NCBI RefSeq assembly: GCF_007904105.1
Contig: NZ_CP042325.1
Location: forward strand, 1,054,001-1,118,000
Direction: 5' to 3'
Source: Corynebacterium sp. sy039
GTDB lineage: Bacteria; Actinomycetota; Actinomycetes; Mycobacteriales; Mycobacteriaceae
DNA: 64,000 nt
Under the pieces are notes generated by a model that made no database searches, was not told the origin of the DNA, and saw only the letters and a list, made by a program, of their open reading frames with translations. Made by a program: the position numbers and the translations under genes. Shown here in pieces: positions 1-7,939 of this stretch (positions are counted from its first letter, which is position 1; each line of letters opens with the position of its first letter).

Positions 1-1176
1 AACACCACAATCTGTGTACAGTGCACGAATCCTGTCAATAAAAGGGGTAATAGGCTCCTTATGGGCAGGAACAATGCTGCGCATCCGTTGGTCACGGATC
101 ATAAAGTTTGTTGCCGACGTATCCTCATCAATGAGCAAACAATCAGCACCTGCCTCCAACGCCTCCATCAAAGACGCAGCCTGGGAGGTAGAACCCGAAG
201 CATTCGTAGTAGAAAAATGGCGGGTATCAGTGCCCGAGGGCAAATTATTGATGAAAGGAGAAATATCAGTACGCGCCACACTACGCCCGTCTTCGGCACG
301 GATAGCACACGCATCAGGGCAGGTGATTGCCCACTCACGCCCATCACCCGCAATGTGGTTATAAATACCGCGCTCTATAGCCCGCAACACAGTGGATTTA
401 CCGTGATAGCCACCACCAATAATCACACTAATTCCTTGCGGCACACCCATGCCTGTGACCTCACGCCCTGACGCCAGGCGTATCGTCGTGCGCAAAGATT
501 CAGGTGAGGAAAACTCCCGTGCTCCCTCCAATGGCAGATTAGAGTTCCCCGCAGCACGCGGCAACACACTGCCATCACCCAGAAAAGCCACAAGCCCCCT
601 GCCCGCAAGTTGGCTCCGTAGATCTTCCTGGTCACAGACCAATTGGATATGTGCCTGGAGTTCCCGAGCATCCATATCCCACACAGCTGCTTGCGCTAGA
701 TCCGGTAGAGTCTCGTAGAGTAATTTTTCTGCCGCATAGCCCCGGATACGACGCCCCCTCGCCGGCAATGCCACCTCAATCCGCAGCTCAGCATATTCTT
801 TTGTGAGTACGACGGCAGCCCGCTGGAGAACTTCCTGCCCAGGAATATCAATAGCAATAGAGCCATGTTCTTTATTGCCTGTGAAACGGTATTTTTTGAT
901 TTCACGGGCGAAACGTCGTGCAATAAAATCTGTTGCGGCGTGATAGGCGGCACGGTGTTGGTTAGGTCGGCTACAGCGAGATAGTTCTGCTATGACTGTA
1001 GGGTCAACTACTGCTTCCGTGAGATTGAGCCTGATCCTGGCTAGTGAAGGGGCAGCATAGGGGTCTGATTGGACTCGGTCAATAAATAGATCAGTGTCAT
1101 GGTCAATATCCCAGCGCCCACGGAGGCGTTTATATGCGCCAAAACCAGCACCGTCAATGTCACGGAAGATACTCAT
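1..1176 (-). CDS. Predicted P-loop ATPase (PF09818 ABC_ATPase type), 3' end outside window
   Basis: An open frame of 392 codons starts at an ATG at 1176 and runs off the left edge with no stop, so the C-terminus is missing. The start reads MSIFRDIDGAGFGAYKRLRG. About residue 253 there is a P-loop, GGGYHGKST, in the unusual form of this family, and further on LLIDEDTSATNFMIRD, a Walker-B-like DEDTSA motif. Both are hallmarks of the uncharacterised family of predicted ABC-class ATPases (PF09818); no transmembrane segment is visible, so it is likely a soluble cytoplasmic ATPase. Its biological role is unknown. The neighbour at 1188-1880 runs in the same direction and ends 11 bp upstream of this start, suggesting co-transcription. 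The family call rests on motif recognition only. Confidence 0.8.
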   Translation of the reverse strand, partial: MSIFRDIDGAGFGAYKRLRGRWDIDHDTDLFIDRVQSDPYAAPSLARIRLNLTEAVVDPTVIAELSRCSRPNQHRAAYHAATDFIARRFAREIKKYRFTGNKEHGSIAIDIPGQEVLQRAAVVLTKEYAELRIEVALPARGRRIRGYAAEKLLYETLPDLAQAAVWDMDARELQAHIQLVCDQEDLRSQLAGRGLVAFLGDGSVLPRAAGNSNLPLEGAREFSSPESLRTTIRLASGREVTGMGVPQGISVIIGGGYHGKSTVLRAIERGIYNHIAGDGREWAITCPDACAIRAEDGRSVARTDISPFINNLPSGTDTRHFSTTNASGSTSQAASLMEALEAGADCLLIDEDTSATNFMIRDQRMRSIVPAHKEPITPFIDRIRALYTDCGV

Positions 1177-1187
1177 AGTCTCCCATG

Positions 1188-1880
1188 CTAGTGCATTGGT
1201 TTCTTCTTCCGTGGTTTCGTGAGCCAGGGGTGAAACTTCTGAGTTAGAAACGGAAGGATCAGGTAAACCATCAGTGGCATCACGATGACCACAGCAAGAG
1301 TAACTTTCACAGGAAGTGGTGTTGTTGCTGGTAGAAGCATTGATAGGAGGATATTGATGGTCATGGTCATGGGGTAGAAACCACAGAAAATAACAATCAT
1401 CTGTTTCCAGCGTGGGGGAATGATGCTTTCTTGTTCTGCAGCTGTAGGAGCGCTGGTATGTGATTCCCCATCTCTATCTTCTATAAAGCTGTCGACGTTG
1501 TCCGTAGCTTGAATACCATGAGAATCATCATCGATGATTGGGCTATCAAACCAACCTTCAACACCTGTGCGCTTATGGGCTTTTTCTTCTTGGATATGTT
1601 CCTTAAAGCGCTGTGACCAGAGCTTACGTTCCTCTGATTGTTCCCAGAGTGCTAGGTTTTCTGGGGAATCAAAGCGATAAATCATCACCCACAGGTCAGA
1701 GTTGGGTTGAGTCCGGATAAACCCAGATCCTAGGTAACCAGGGAAATTAATGATGATGCTTTGCCCTATACTAAACCAGGGTGCAACCTTCTCTGCGGCG
1801 TGTGTGTCCACTTTTCTAAAAATTTGGACAGTAACAGAGGATGGTGAAACTGCCTTATTAGTTTGAGATGGTGTACTCAT
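1188..1880 (-). CDS. ABM-domain (antibiotic biosynthesis monooxygenase-like) protein with C-terminal membrane helices
   Basis: About 230 residues when started at the ATG at 1880 (MSTPSQTNKAV); the frame is open further upstream, but a longer start would run into the divergent ABC transporter gene. Residues 16-110 resemble a dimeric alpha/beta-barrel ABM domain (SVTVQIFRKV, FPGYLGSGFIRTQ, and a LWVMIYRF strand), followed by an acidic linker and two hydrophobic stretches (IVIFCGFYPMTMTINILLSM and VTLAVVIVMPLMVYLILPFL), ending in a basic tail. This architecture is seen in COG3224-type proteins whose substrate is unknown. It lies between the ATPase gene downstream and the divergent exporter upstream. 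No strong ribosome-binding site precedes the chosen start. Confidence 0.65.
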   Translation of the reverse strand: MSTPSQTNKAVSPSSVTVQIFRKVDTHAAEKVAPWFSIGQSIIINFPGYLGSGFIRTQPNSDLWVMIYRFDSPENLALWEQSEERKLWSQRFKEHIQEEKAHKRTGVEGWFDSPIIDDDSHGIQATDNVDSFIEDRDGESHTSAPTAAEQESIIPPRWKQMIVIFCGFYPMTMTINILLSMLLPATTPLPVKVTLAVVIVMPLMVYLILPFLTQKFHPWLTKPRKKKPMH

Positions 1881-1950
1881 AGGCAGGATTTTAGTGCTTG
1901 ATATTCTTTGTTGGAATGCGACTGAAGAAATTTTACCTAAAATTAATTTT

Positions 1951-3657
1951 ATGAGCCCATCGCCCTCTTTTATGACTTTGCTTACCATGATGCTGAAGCA
2001 TCGTGTTGTGCTAACGGTAGCAATTGTTTTGTCGCTTATTGCCTCGGCGGTCAATCTTGTTCAGCCAATGATTATTAACACCATGATCAATAATTTGGGG
2101 GATAAGCCGGTTAGTTCTTCGGTAGTTCTCTTAATCGCATTACTTCTCATTGGTGCCATAAGTAGTGGAGTACAGATTTATTTGCTTAACAAAACCGCGG
2201 AGCGATCTGTGTATATCACGCGGCGTGCTCTTATCGCTCGAGTGCTGCGTTTGCCTATGAGTCGCTTAGATCATGTGCGTTCAGGTGATCTTGTTGCACG
2301 ACTAAGCTCGGATACTACTGTTATTCGTTCTGCGTTTATCGACGGGTTTGTGGATGGCATTGCCAGTGTCGTAACAATGATAGGTGCCATTGCCTTTATG
2401 GTGATCGTCGATCCGCTGTTATTTGCCGTTGTCGCTGCTGTACTGGGTGTATGTGTGGTAATTGTCCTGTTCCAGTCATCCAAGATGCAGAAGTACACCA
2501 AGCAGCTTCAAGAAGCAGTGGGAGATGTGGGTGCGGATATGAATAGGGCTCTGGTTGCTGTTCGTTCAATTCGTGCCGCTAATGCGCAGGATAGGGTAGA
2601 GGCTGAGCTGGATAAGCAGTCCGTGCGCGCATGGGATCAGGGTAAGAAAATTGCTCGATACGCGGGTATCTTATACCCAGTTACAGGTATTGCTATTCAA
2701 TTATGTTTTCTCATGGTTCTTGGTGTTGGTGGTACTCGTGTTGCTCAAGGGTCCATGAGCCTGGGAAATCTGGTTGCATTTGTGATGTATTTATTTACGC
2801 TAGCGATGCCGTTGGGAATGTTGTTTCACTCAATTACGACGATCCGCTCAGCAATGGGGGCTGTTGAAAGGATAGAGGAAGTTCTGTCGTACCCGGCAGA
2901 GACTGATGAGGGGCCTGATATAGAGCCTTCGGGGGATTTATTTTTTGTGAATGTCAGTTTTCGTTACGATCAAGAATCAGAGATGATTCTCAAGGATCTG
3001 AACTTTCATATTCCTGCTGGTACCACCACTGCTTTTGTGGGTGCTAGTGGTTCAGGGAAATCCACTATTTTGGCCCTGATACAGCGTTTTTATGACCCGT
3101 GTGAGGGGCAGATTCTTGTGGGGTCTCAGAATGTTTTTGATTATAACCGCAGTTCGGTGCGTCGTTGTATTGGTTTTGTGGAGCAAGAAGCTTCTGTTTT
3201 ATCGGGAACTATACGGGAGAACTTGTTATTGGGTCATGCTGATGCCACGGATGAGCAGTGTTGGGATGTTATTCGGAAGGTTGGTTTGGAGGATAAACTT
3301 TCTGGGGCTCAGGGGTTGGAGACTTTTTTGGGTGAGCGAGGGATTAATCTTTCTGGTGGGCAGCGTCAGAGGTTGGCGTTGGCTCGTATGTTGTTGATGG
3401 ATACTCCTATTTTGCTTTTGGATGAGCCGACGAGTGCGGTGGATTCTCGTAATGAGCAGCTTATTCTTGACGCTATTGCGGATCGTTCTGAGGGGCGCAC
3501 TCTTGTGATGGTGGCGCATCGGTTATCAACGATTGTGGATGCTGATCAGATTATTGTTATGGATCAGGGGCGTATTGTTGCTCGTGGTACGCATGAGACT
3601 TTGATGCGTAGTAGTTCTGTGTATCAGGAGCTTGCACGTCATCAGTTATTGGATTAG
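1951..3657 (+). CDS. ABC exporter, fused permease-ATPase half-transporter
   Basis: The protein has six predicted membrane helices in roughly residues 20-290, then a nucleotide-binding domain with Walker A GASGSGKST near residue 364, signature LSGGQRQRLALAR near 467, and Walker B LLLDEPTSAVDS just after. This is the type IV (MsbA/LmrA-like) exporter layout; such proteins act as homo- or heterodimers in the inner membrane and export lipids, peptides or drugs. The start is uncertain: an ATG at 1951 is used, but a GTG at 1894 follows an AGGCAGGA element at 1881-1888 and would leave only 13 bp to the divergent ATG at 1880; an ATG at 1972 is also possible. No partner half-transporter is adjacent, which favours a homodimer. 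Substrate unknown. Confidence 0.8.
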   Translation: MSPSPSFMTLLTMMLKHRVVLTVAIVLSLIASAVNLVQPMIINTMINNLGDKPVSSSVVLLIALLLIGAISSGVQIYLLNKTAERSVYITRRALIARVLRLPMSRLDHVRSGDLVARLSSDTTVIRSAFIDGFVDGIASVVTMIGAIAFMVIVDPLLFAVVAAVLGVCVVIVLFQSSKMQKYTKQLQEAVGDVGADMNRALVAVRSIRAANAQDRVEAELDKQSVRAWDQGKKIARYAGILYPVTGIAIQLCFLMVLGVGGTRVAQGSMSLGNLVAFVMYLFTLAMPLGMLFHSITTIRSAMGAVERIEEVLSYPAETDEGPDIEPSGDLFFVNVSFRYDQESEMILKDLNFHIPAGTTTAFVGASGSGKSTILALIQRFYDPCEGQILVGSQNVFDYNRSSVRRCIGFVEQEASVLSGTIRENLLLGHADATDEQCWDVIRKVGLEDKLSGAQGLETFLGERGINLSGGQRQRLALARMLLMDTPILLLDEPTSAVDSRNEQLILDAIADRSEGRTLVMVAHRLSTIVDADQIIVMDQGRIVARGTHETLMRSSSVYQELARHQLLD

Positions 3658-3901
3658 CTATTGGTCTGTCTCGCCACGATTGACAGTTTTCAACACCGCT
3701 AGGAGCCTTGAAATAGGATAGACAATCGCGAGATTGTGATAGTCCGTATTAATTTTTCTCTACAGCTTAAGAGATTTTGGCGCACTTAAAAGAAGTTGTG
3801 CATAGTGAGCTGTGATAGAATCCAATCATTATTTGCTTGAAGAAAAGCTAGTTGGTATTCAAGAAAAACCTACATTATCTACAAGAATTAGCACGAGGAA
3901 T

Positions 3902-4855
3902 ATGCCTGAATATAATTCACATCGATACACGCGAAGTGGCGATAAGAAATCCGAGAGTACCTCTCGAAACAAACAACATCATGGTGATCGGCATGAGAAA
4001 TCTGACGTAGAACGCCCATCTCGCTATCAGCGTCATAATGATCAAAATTCTAAGCAGCGCGATGACGAAAAGCACTCTCGCTATGCCGGATCAAAACGTC
4101 GGACGCGGCATTCGCAGCGTGGTGGGAAAGGGCGCGATAATTTTCATGGACCACATCGTGCTGGATATCGCGATGAGCGTATAGCAAAACGACAGAATGA
4201 ACCTGATTTACCAGGCGATATTGACATAAAAGATTTAGATCCATTGGTACTGCAGGATTTGCGTGTGTTGTCTAAAGACAATGCGGATATTGTAGCTAAG
4301 CATCTGATCATGGCGGCAACACTGCTGGTTGATGATCCACAGCTGGCCTTGCGCCATGCTCGTGCGGCTAAGGATCGTGCTGGTCGTGTGGGAGTTGTGC
4401 GGGAAACAGCTGGTATTGCTGCATATCACGCCGGAGAATGGAAAGAAGCATTATCTGAGCTGCGGGCTGCACGGAGGATGGGAAATGGTCCAGGCCTTGT
4501 TGCGGTCATGGCAGATTGTGAACGTGGTTTAGGTCGTCCAGAAAAGGCGATTGAGATTGCGCGAGAACAAGATCAATCTCAACTGGATCTAGAAACAAAA
4601 ATTGAGTTAGCGATTGTTAGCGCAGGTGCGCGACAAGACCTAGGGCAGTATGACTCTGCTCTTGCTACTTTGGAGCGTGCACCTTTATCTGCTCGTCGCA
4701 CTGGCATTTCTTACGCTCGCCTTTCCTATGCATATGCTGATGCGTTGGTGGCAGCTGGTCGTATTGAACAAGCGCGAGAATGGTTCCGGAACGCAAATAA
4801 GCAAGATATTGATGGCTTGCTTGATGCATCTGAGCGTCTCGAAGAATTGCAGTAA
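3902..4855 (+). CDS. TPR-like repeat protein with long basic disordered N-terminus
   Basis: The protein has 317 residues from the ATG at 3902, which has a GAGGA element seven bases upstream at 3893-3898; an upstream GTG at 3812 lies in a promoter-like stretch and is less likely. Residues 1 to about 95 are almost entirely R, K, H, D, S, G, Q and N, including RGGKGRDN, so this part is disordered and strongly charged. The rest (from about DIDIKDLDPLVLQDLRVLS) consists of helical repeats of the tetratricopeptide type. It corresponds in position to Rv1691 of M. tuberculosis, upstream of the HAD phosphatase and tlyA. Function unknown; the charged tail may bind RNA or ribosomes, but that is inference. 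Confidence 0.75.
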   Translation: MPEYNSHRYTRSGDKKSESTSRNKQHHGDRHEKSDVERPSRYQRHNDQNSKQRDDEKHSRYAGSKRRTRHSQRGGKGRDNFHGPHRAGYRDERIAKRQNEPDLPGDIDIKDLDPLVLQDLRVLSKDNADIVAKHLIMAATLLVDDPQLALRHARAAKDRAGRVGVVRETAGIAAYHAGEWKEALSELRAARRMGNGPGLVAVMADCERGLGRPEKAIEIAREQDQSQLDLETKIELAIVSAGARQDLGQYDSALATLERAPLSARRTGISYARLSYAYADALVAAGRIEQAREWFRNANKQDIDGLLDASERLEELQ

Positions 4856-4889
4856 ACGGCTAAGGTTAATAGATTAAGTGGGTAGTGAT

Positions 4890-5873
4890 ATGAGCTTGTG
4901 CACGCATTATGATGCAATGCTCTTCGATCTTGATGGCACGGTTTGGGAGGGCACGACTGCATTGCCACACGCAGTTTCTGTCCTCAATGCACTTGATGCT
5001 CATATTTTTTATATCACCAATAATGCTTCGCGTAGTGCACAAGAAGTCACTAAATTATTGAATGAATGTGGCATTATGACTCGCACTGATCAAGTGCTGA
5101 CGGCAGCACAGGCAGCAGTCAATCTTGCTACGCAGCACCTTCAGGCAGGGGACACGGTGCTTGTGCTTGGGGCTGATTCATTTCGAGATCTTGTGCATGA
5201 AGCTGGATATCGCGTGGTGGATAGTGCTGATGATAATCCTAAGGCTGTAGTGCAAGGGCATAGTCCAGAAACGGGTTGGAAAGAACTTTCAGAGGCAGCC
5301 TTGGCTATTCGACGTGGTGCCAAATACTTTGTGAGTAATTTAGACGCTTCTTTGCCGTCACCACGTGGTCTTATGGTTGGTAATGGTTCAATGGTCGCTG
5401 CAGTTGTTTCGGCCACTGGTCAGCAACCTATTTCTGCAGGTAAACCCGAACCTACATTGTTTCATCAAGCAGCACAAAAATGTGCTGCGCGTCGTCCGCT
5501 TGTGATTGGTGATCGTCTTGATACGGATATTGCTGGTGGCGTTGCTGCTCACATGGACACATTGCACGTTCTGACTGGTGTTTCGCAAAGTTATGAGCTT
5601 ATTCACGCAAAAAGCTCTCAGCGACCAACATATATCGCTCAAGATCTACGGGCATTGCATGAGGATAGAGATCGGTTAACACCCCAAGAACAAGGTGGCT
5701 TTATCGTGCGTCGAGATGCCCGAGACATTATTCTCTCCGGTGGTAGTGAACAGTCTCATAGCATTGAAGCATTGCGTAGTGTTGTGGCATATGCGTGGGA
5801 GGATGAGCAATTTGAGGGAAACATTATTGCTGAGAGTCCTCGTGCTCAGCAGATACTTGAAGAATGGGCATGA
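4890..5873 (+). CDS. HAD-superfamily phosphatase, subfamily IIA (NagD-like; Rv1692-type)
   Basis: The N-terminal motif MLFDLDGTVW carries the nucleophile and acid-base aspartates (DxD), ITNNASR is motif II, AGKPEP supplies the motif III lysine, and VIGDRLDTDIAGG is motif IV. The large cap between motifs II and III marks subclass IIA. The homologue at the same position in M. tuberculosis (Rv1692) has been described as a glycerol-3-phosphate phosphatase, so phosphoglycolate or glycerol phosphate are plausible substrates; the substrate here is not shown by sequence. A GTG at 4878 is an alternative start. The roughly 50 C-terminal residues (from about RRDARDIILSGGSEQ) extend past the HAD fold. 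It is followed within 6 bp by a small conserved gene and then tlyA. Confidence 0.85.
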   Translation: MSLCTHYDAMLFDLDGTVWEGTTALPHAVSVLNALDAHIFYITNNASRSAQEVTKLLNECGIMTRTDQVLTAAQAAVNLATQHLQAGDTVLVLGADSFRDLVHEAGYRVVDSADDNPKAVVQGHSPETGWKELSEAALAIRRGAKYFVSNLDASLPSPRGLMVGNGSMVAAVVSATGQQPISAGKPEPTLFHQAAQKCAARRPLVIGDRLDTDIAGGVAAHMDTLHVLTGVSQSYELIHAKSSQRPTYIAQDLRALHEDRDRLTPQEQGGFIVRRDARDIILSGGSEQSHSIEALRSVVAYAWEDEQFEGNIIAESPRAQQILEEWA

Positions 5874-5879
5874 TGAACC

Positions 5880-6059
5880 ATGAACAAACCTATGAATGCT
5901 GCGCCAAAGCCACATGATCCCAGGAAAACTCATCAGGTAACTGTAGAGGAACTTAATCAGGAGTTTGAGTCCTTTTTCTCACAGGTTGCTACCTCTTTAC
6001 AAGAAGAATATATGAGGCTTGACCAGGCGCATTCTGTGCTCCATAAGGCATTGGGCTAG
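5880..6059 (+). CDS. Small conserved protein (Rv1693-like), 59 residues
   Basis: An ATG at 5880 opens a 59-codon frame ending in TAG at 6057-6059, filling the gap between the HAD gene (stop at 5873) and tlyA (start at 6078). The product begins MNKPMNAAPKPHDPRKTHQ and continues with an acidic helical segment (VTVEELNQEFESFFSQVATS) and a second helix ending LDQAHSVLHKALG. No membrane segment or cysteine is present. M. tuberculosis has a similarly small gene, Rv1693, in the same slot before tlyA, which is the main argument that this is real. Function unknown; it may form a short helical hairpin. Confidence 0.7.
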   Translation: MNKPMNAAPKPHDPRKTHQVTVEELNQEFESFFSQVATSLQEEYMRLDQAHSVLHKALG

Positions 6060-6077
6060 TAGGAAGGTAAGAATTAG

Positions 6078-6893
6078 GTGAGCACTGCTAGGCTCGATGC
6101 AGAAATTGTACGACGCGGTCTTGCACCTTCACGAGAAAGAGCACGATTGCTCATTAAAGAAGGAAAAGTATCTCTACCAGGCTTTTCGACGATAAAACCA
6201 GCCACTCAAGTAGATGAGACAACGCACATTATCATTGATGCGATTGAGCAGGAATCCTGGGCTTCTCGAGGGGCTCATAAATTATTGGGTGCATTAGCTC
6301 ATTTTGAGAAAAAAGGACTGCAAGTAGCTGAGAAGCGTTTTTTAGACGCTGGAGCATCTACCGGTGGTTTCACTGATGTTTTGCTGCGTCATGGGGCACG
6401 AGAAGTGGTTGCGGTGGATGTCGGACGCGATCAGCTCATACCTCGATTGCAGTCGGATCCACGCGTAGTAGTCATCGATGCTATGAACATACGGTATCTC
6501 GATGTATCGGATACGAATGGTTTATGCGATGCTATGGTCGGTGATTTATCTTTTATTTCGCTTACTCTTGTGCTGGAGTCTATTGCACGCGTATTGCACG
6601 ATGAGGCTGATTTATTGCCTATGGTCAAACCTCAATTTGAGGTAGGAAAAGAACGGCTTAGTCACACTGGCGTTGTTAAAGATCCTCACTTGCGTGTTGA
6701 GGTAACAACCAAAGTAGCAGAGTACGCACAAACACTTGGTCTTAGCCTTATCGACGTTGTCGCTAGTCCATTACCAGGTCCATCGGGTAATGCTGAATAC
6801 TTTTTATGGTTGAAAAAAGATAACAGAAAACGAAAAATGGAGCTGACAGCTGTTGAGCGGTTGGTGCGTAAAGCCGTAGAGGAAGGACCTTAG
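6078..6893 (+). CDS. tlyA: TlyA family rRNA 2'-O-methyltransferase
   Basis: 271 residues from a GTG start. The N-terminus (ARLDAEIVRRGLAPSRERAR) is an S4 RNA-binding domain over residues 3-60; it is followed by an FtsJ-like Rossmann methyltransferase with SAM-binding motif FLDAGASTGGFTDVLL near residue 90 and VVAVDVG after it. VKPQFEVGK and the spaced K-D-K residues match the catalytic pattern of the family. TlyA methylates ribose 2'-OH groups of 16S and 23S rRNA and is needed for capreomycin susceptibility in mycobacteria; the old name hemolysin is misleading. It is clustered with nadK (4-bp gap) and recN, as in other actinobacteria. Confidence 0.93.
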   Translation: MSTARLDAEIVRRGLAPSRERARLLIKEGKVSLPGFSTIKPATQVDETTHIIIDAIEQESWASRGAHKLLGALAHFEKKGLQVAEKRFLDAGASTGGFTDVLLRHGAREVVAVDVGRDQLIPRLQSDPRVVVIDAMNIRYLDVSDTNGLCDAMVGDLSFISLTLVLESIARVLHDEADLLPMVKPQFEVGKERLSHTGVVKDPHLRVEVTTKVAEYAQTLGLSLIDVVASPLPGPSGNAEYFLWLKKDNRKRKMELTAVERLVRKAVEEGP

Positions 6894-6897
6894 ACAG

Positions 6898-7821
6898 ATG
6901 GCTGCACAAAAAAAGCGTGAAGTATTATTAGTGCCGCATTGTGGCAGAGCCACTAATGTTGAATCTGCGGCTCTAGCTGCAACTATGCTGGATGAAGCAC
7001 GTATTGGTGTGCGCATTGTTGTGCCGGATAACAATCCAGGTGTTGCTGATCATCCGGTGCTCAAACATTTTCCGCAAGTGCCACATAATGAACACGCAAC
7101 TGATGGAATTGAATTAGTCCTGGTGCTGGGAGGTGACGGCACTTTTTTGCGGGCAGCTGATTTGTCTCATCATGCGGATATACCTGTCCTAGGGATCAAT
7201 TTGGGGCACATTGGTTTCCTTGCGGAATGGGAACAAGATGTGTTAGATGAGGCAGTAATTCGGGTGACGCAAGAAGATTATCGGATCGAAAAACGTATGA
7301 CCTTAGATATTACTGTGCGCGATGAGCATAATGATGTCATTGGTAGAAGTTGGGCGCTCAATGAGGTATCAATCGAAAATAGCAATAAAAGTGGAGTGCT
7401 TGATGCGATTCTCGGTATCGACGGCAGACCAGTAAGCTCTTATGGTTGTGATGGCGTTATTGTTTCGACGCCTACCGGTTCGACTGCATACGCATTTTCT
7501 GCAGGAGGCCCCATCCTATGGCCGGAACTTGATGCCATTCTTGTTGTGCCGAATAATGCTCATGCTCTCTTTACGAAGCCTCTAGTGGTGAGTCCGGCCT
7601 CGACAGTAGCCATAGAAAGCGCAGCGACGACCAATACTGCTACTGCGGTTATGGATGGATTCCGCAGAATTAGTATGCCACCAGGTTCACGAGTTGAAGT
7701 GTGTCGTGGTGCGCGTGATGTGAAATGGATTCGTTTGGATAATTTGCCTTTTACTGATCGTTTAGTGCGTAAATTGCACCTACCGGTAGAAGGCTGGCGT
7801 GGCGTTAATAACTCGCATTAA
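6898..7821 (+). CDS. nadK: NAD kinase
   Basis: 307 residues from an ATG at 6898, four bases after the tlyA stop. LVLGGDGTFLRAA (about residues 75-87) is the diacylglycerol-kinase-like GGDGT motif that binds the phosphate donor; NEVSIEN and DGVIVSTPTGSTAYAFSAGGP are the conserved NAD-binding and catalytic blocks. The enzyme phosphorylates NAD to NADP in the cytoplasm; actinobacterial enzymes can use ATP or polyphosphate. Length and motif order are normal. Also called ppnK. Most likely co-transcribed with tlyA. Confidence 0.95.
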   Translation: MAAQKKREVLLVPHCGRATNVESAALAATMLDEARIGVRIVVPDNNPGVADHPVLKHFPQVPHNEHATDGIELVLVLGGDGTFLRAADLSHHADIPVLGINLGHIGFLAEWEQDVLDEAVIRVTQEDYRIEKRMTLDITVRDEHNDVIGRSWALNEVSIENSNKSGVLDAILGIDGRPVSSYGCDGVIVSTPTGSTAYAFSAGGPILWPELDAILVVPNNAHALFTKPLVVSPASTVAIESAATTNTATAVMDGFRRISMPPGSRVEVCRGARDVKWIRLDNLPFTDRLVRKLHLPVEGWRGVNNSH

Positions 7822-7824
7822 AAA

Positions 7825-7868
7825 CCATTGCTATTCATTATTGAATCATCGGATCAATGAATCAATGG
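7825..7868. other. Long imperfect hairpin between nadK and recN
   Basis: CCATTG at 7825-7830 and CAATGG at 7863-7868 pair exactly, and inside them ATTCATT can pair with AATGAAT. No T-run follows on the plus strand, so it is not a clear intrinsic terminator. It could still stabilise or shorten the nadK transcript end, or sit in a recN leader. Confidence 0.4.
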
Positions 7869-7891
7869 CAAATGATAAAGCGTAAAAATTC

Positions 7892-7907
7892 TCGCACATA
7901 TTTTCGC
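7892..7907. promoter_or_regulatory. Candidate LexA (SOS) box upstream of recN
   Basis: TCGCACATATTTTCGC lies 33-48 bp before the recN start at 7940. Compared with the actinobacterial LexA consensus TCGAAC-N4-GTTCGA it keeps TCG-AC in the left half and TTCG in the right half (9 of 12 specified positions). recN is a classic SOS gene, so the location is sensible. Binding is not shown. Confidence 0.5.
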
Positions 7908-7939
7908 ATGATTGTTTTTCATGCTGTACTATGTTCAGT

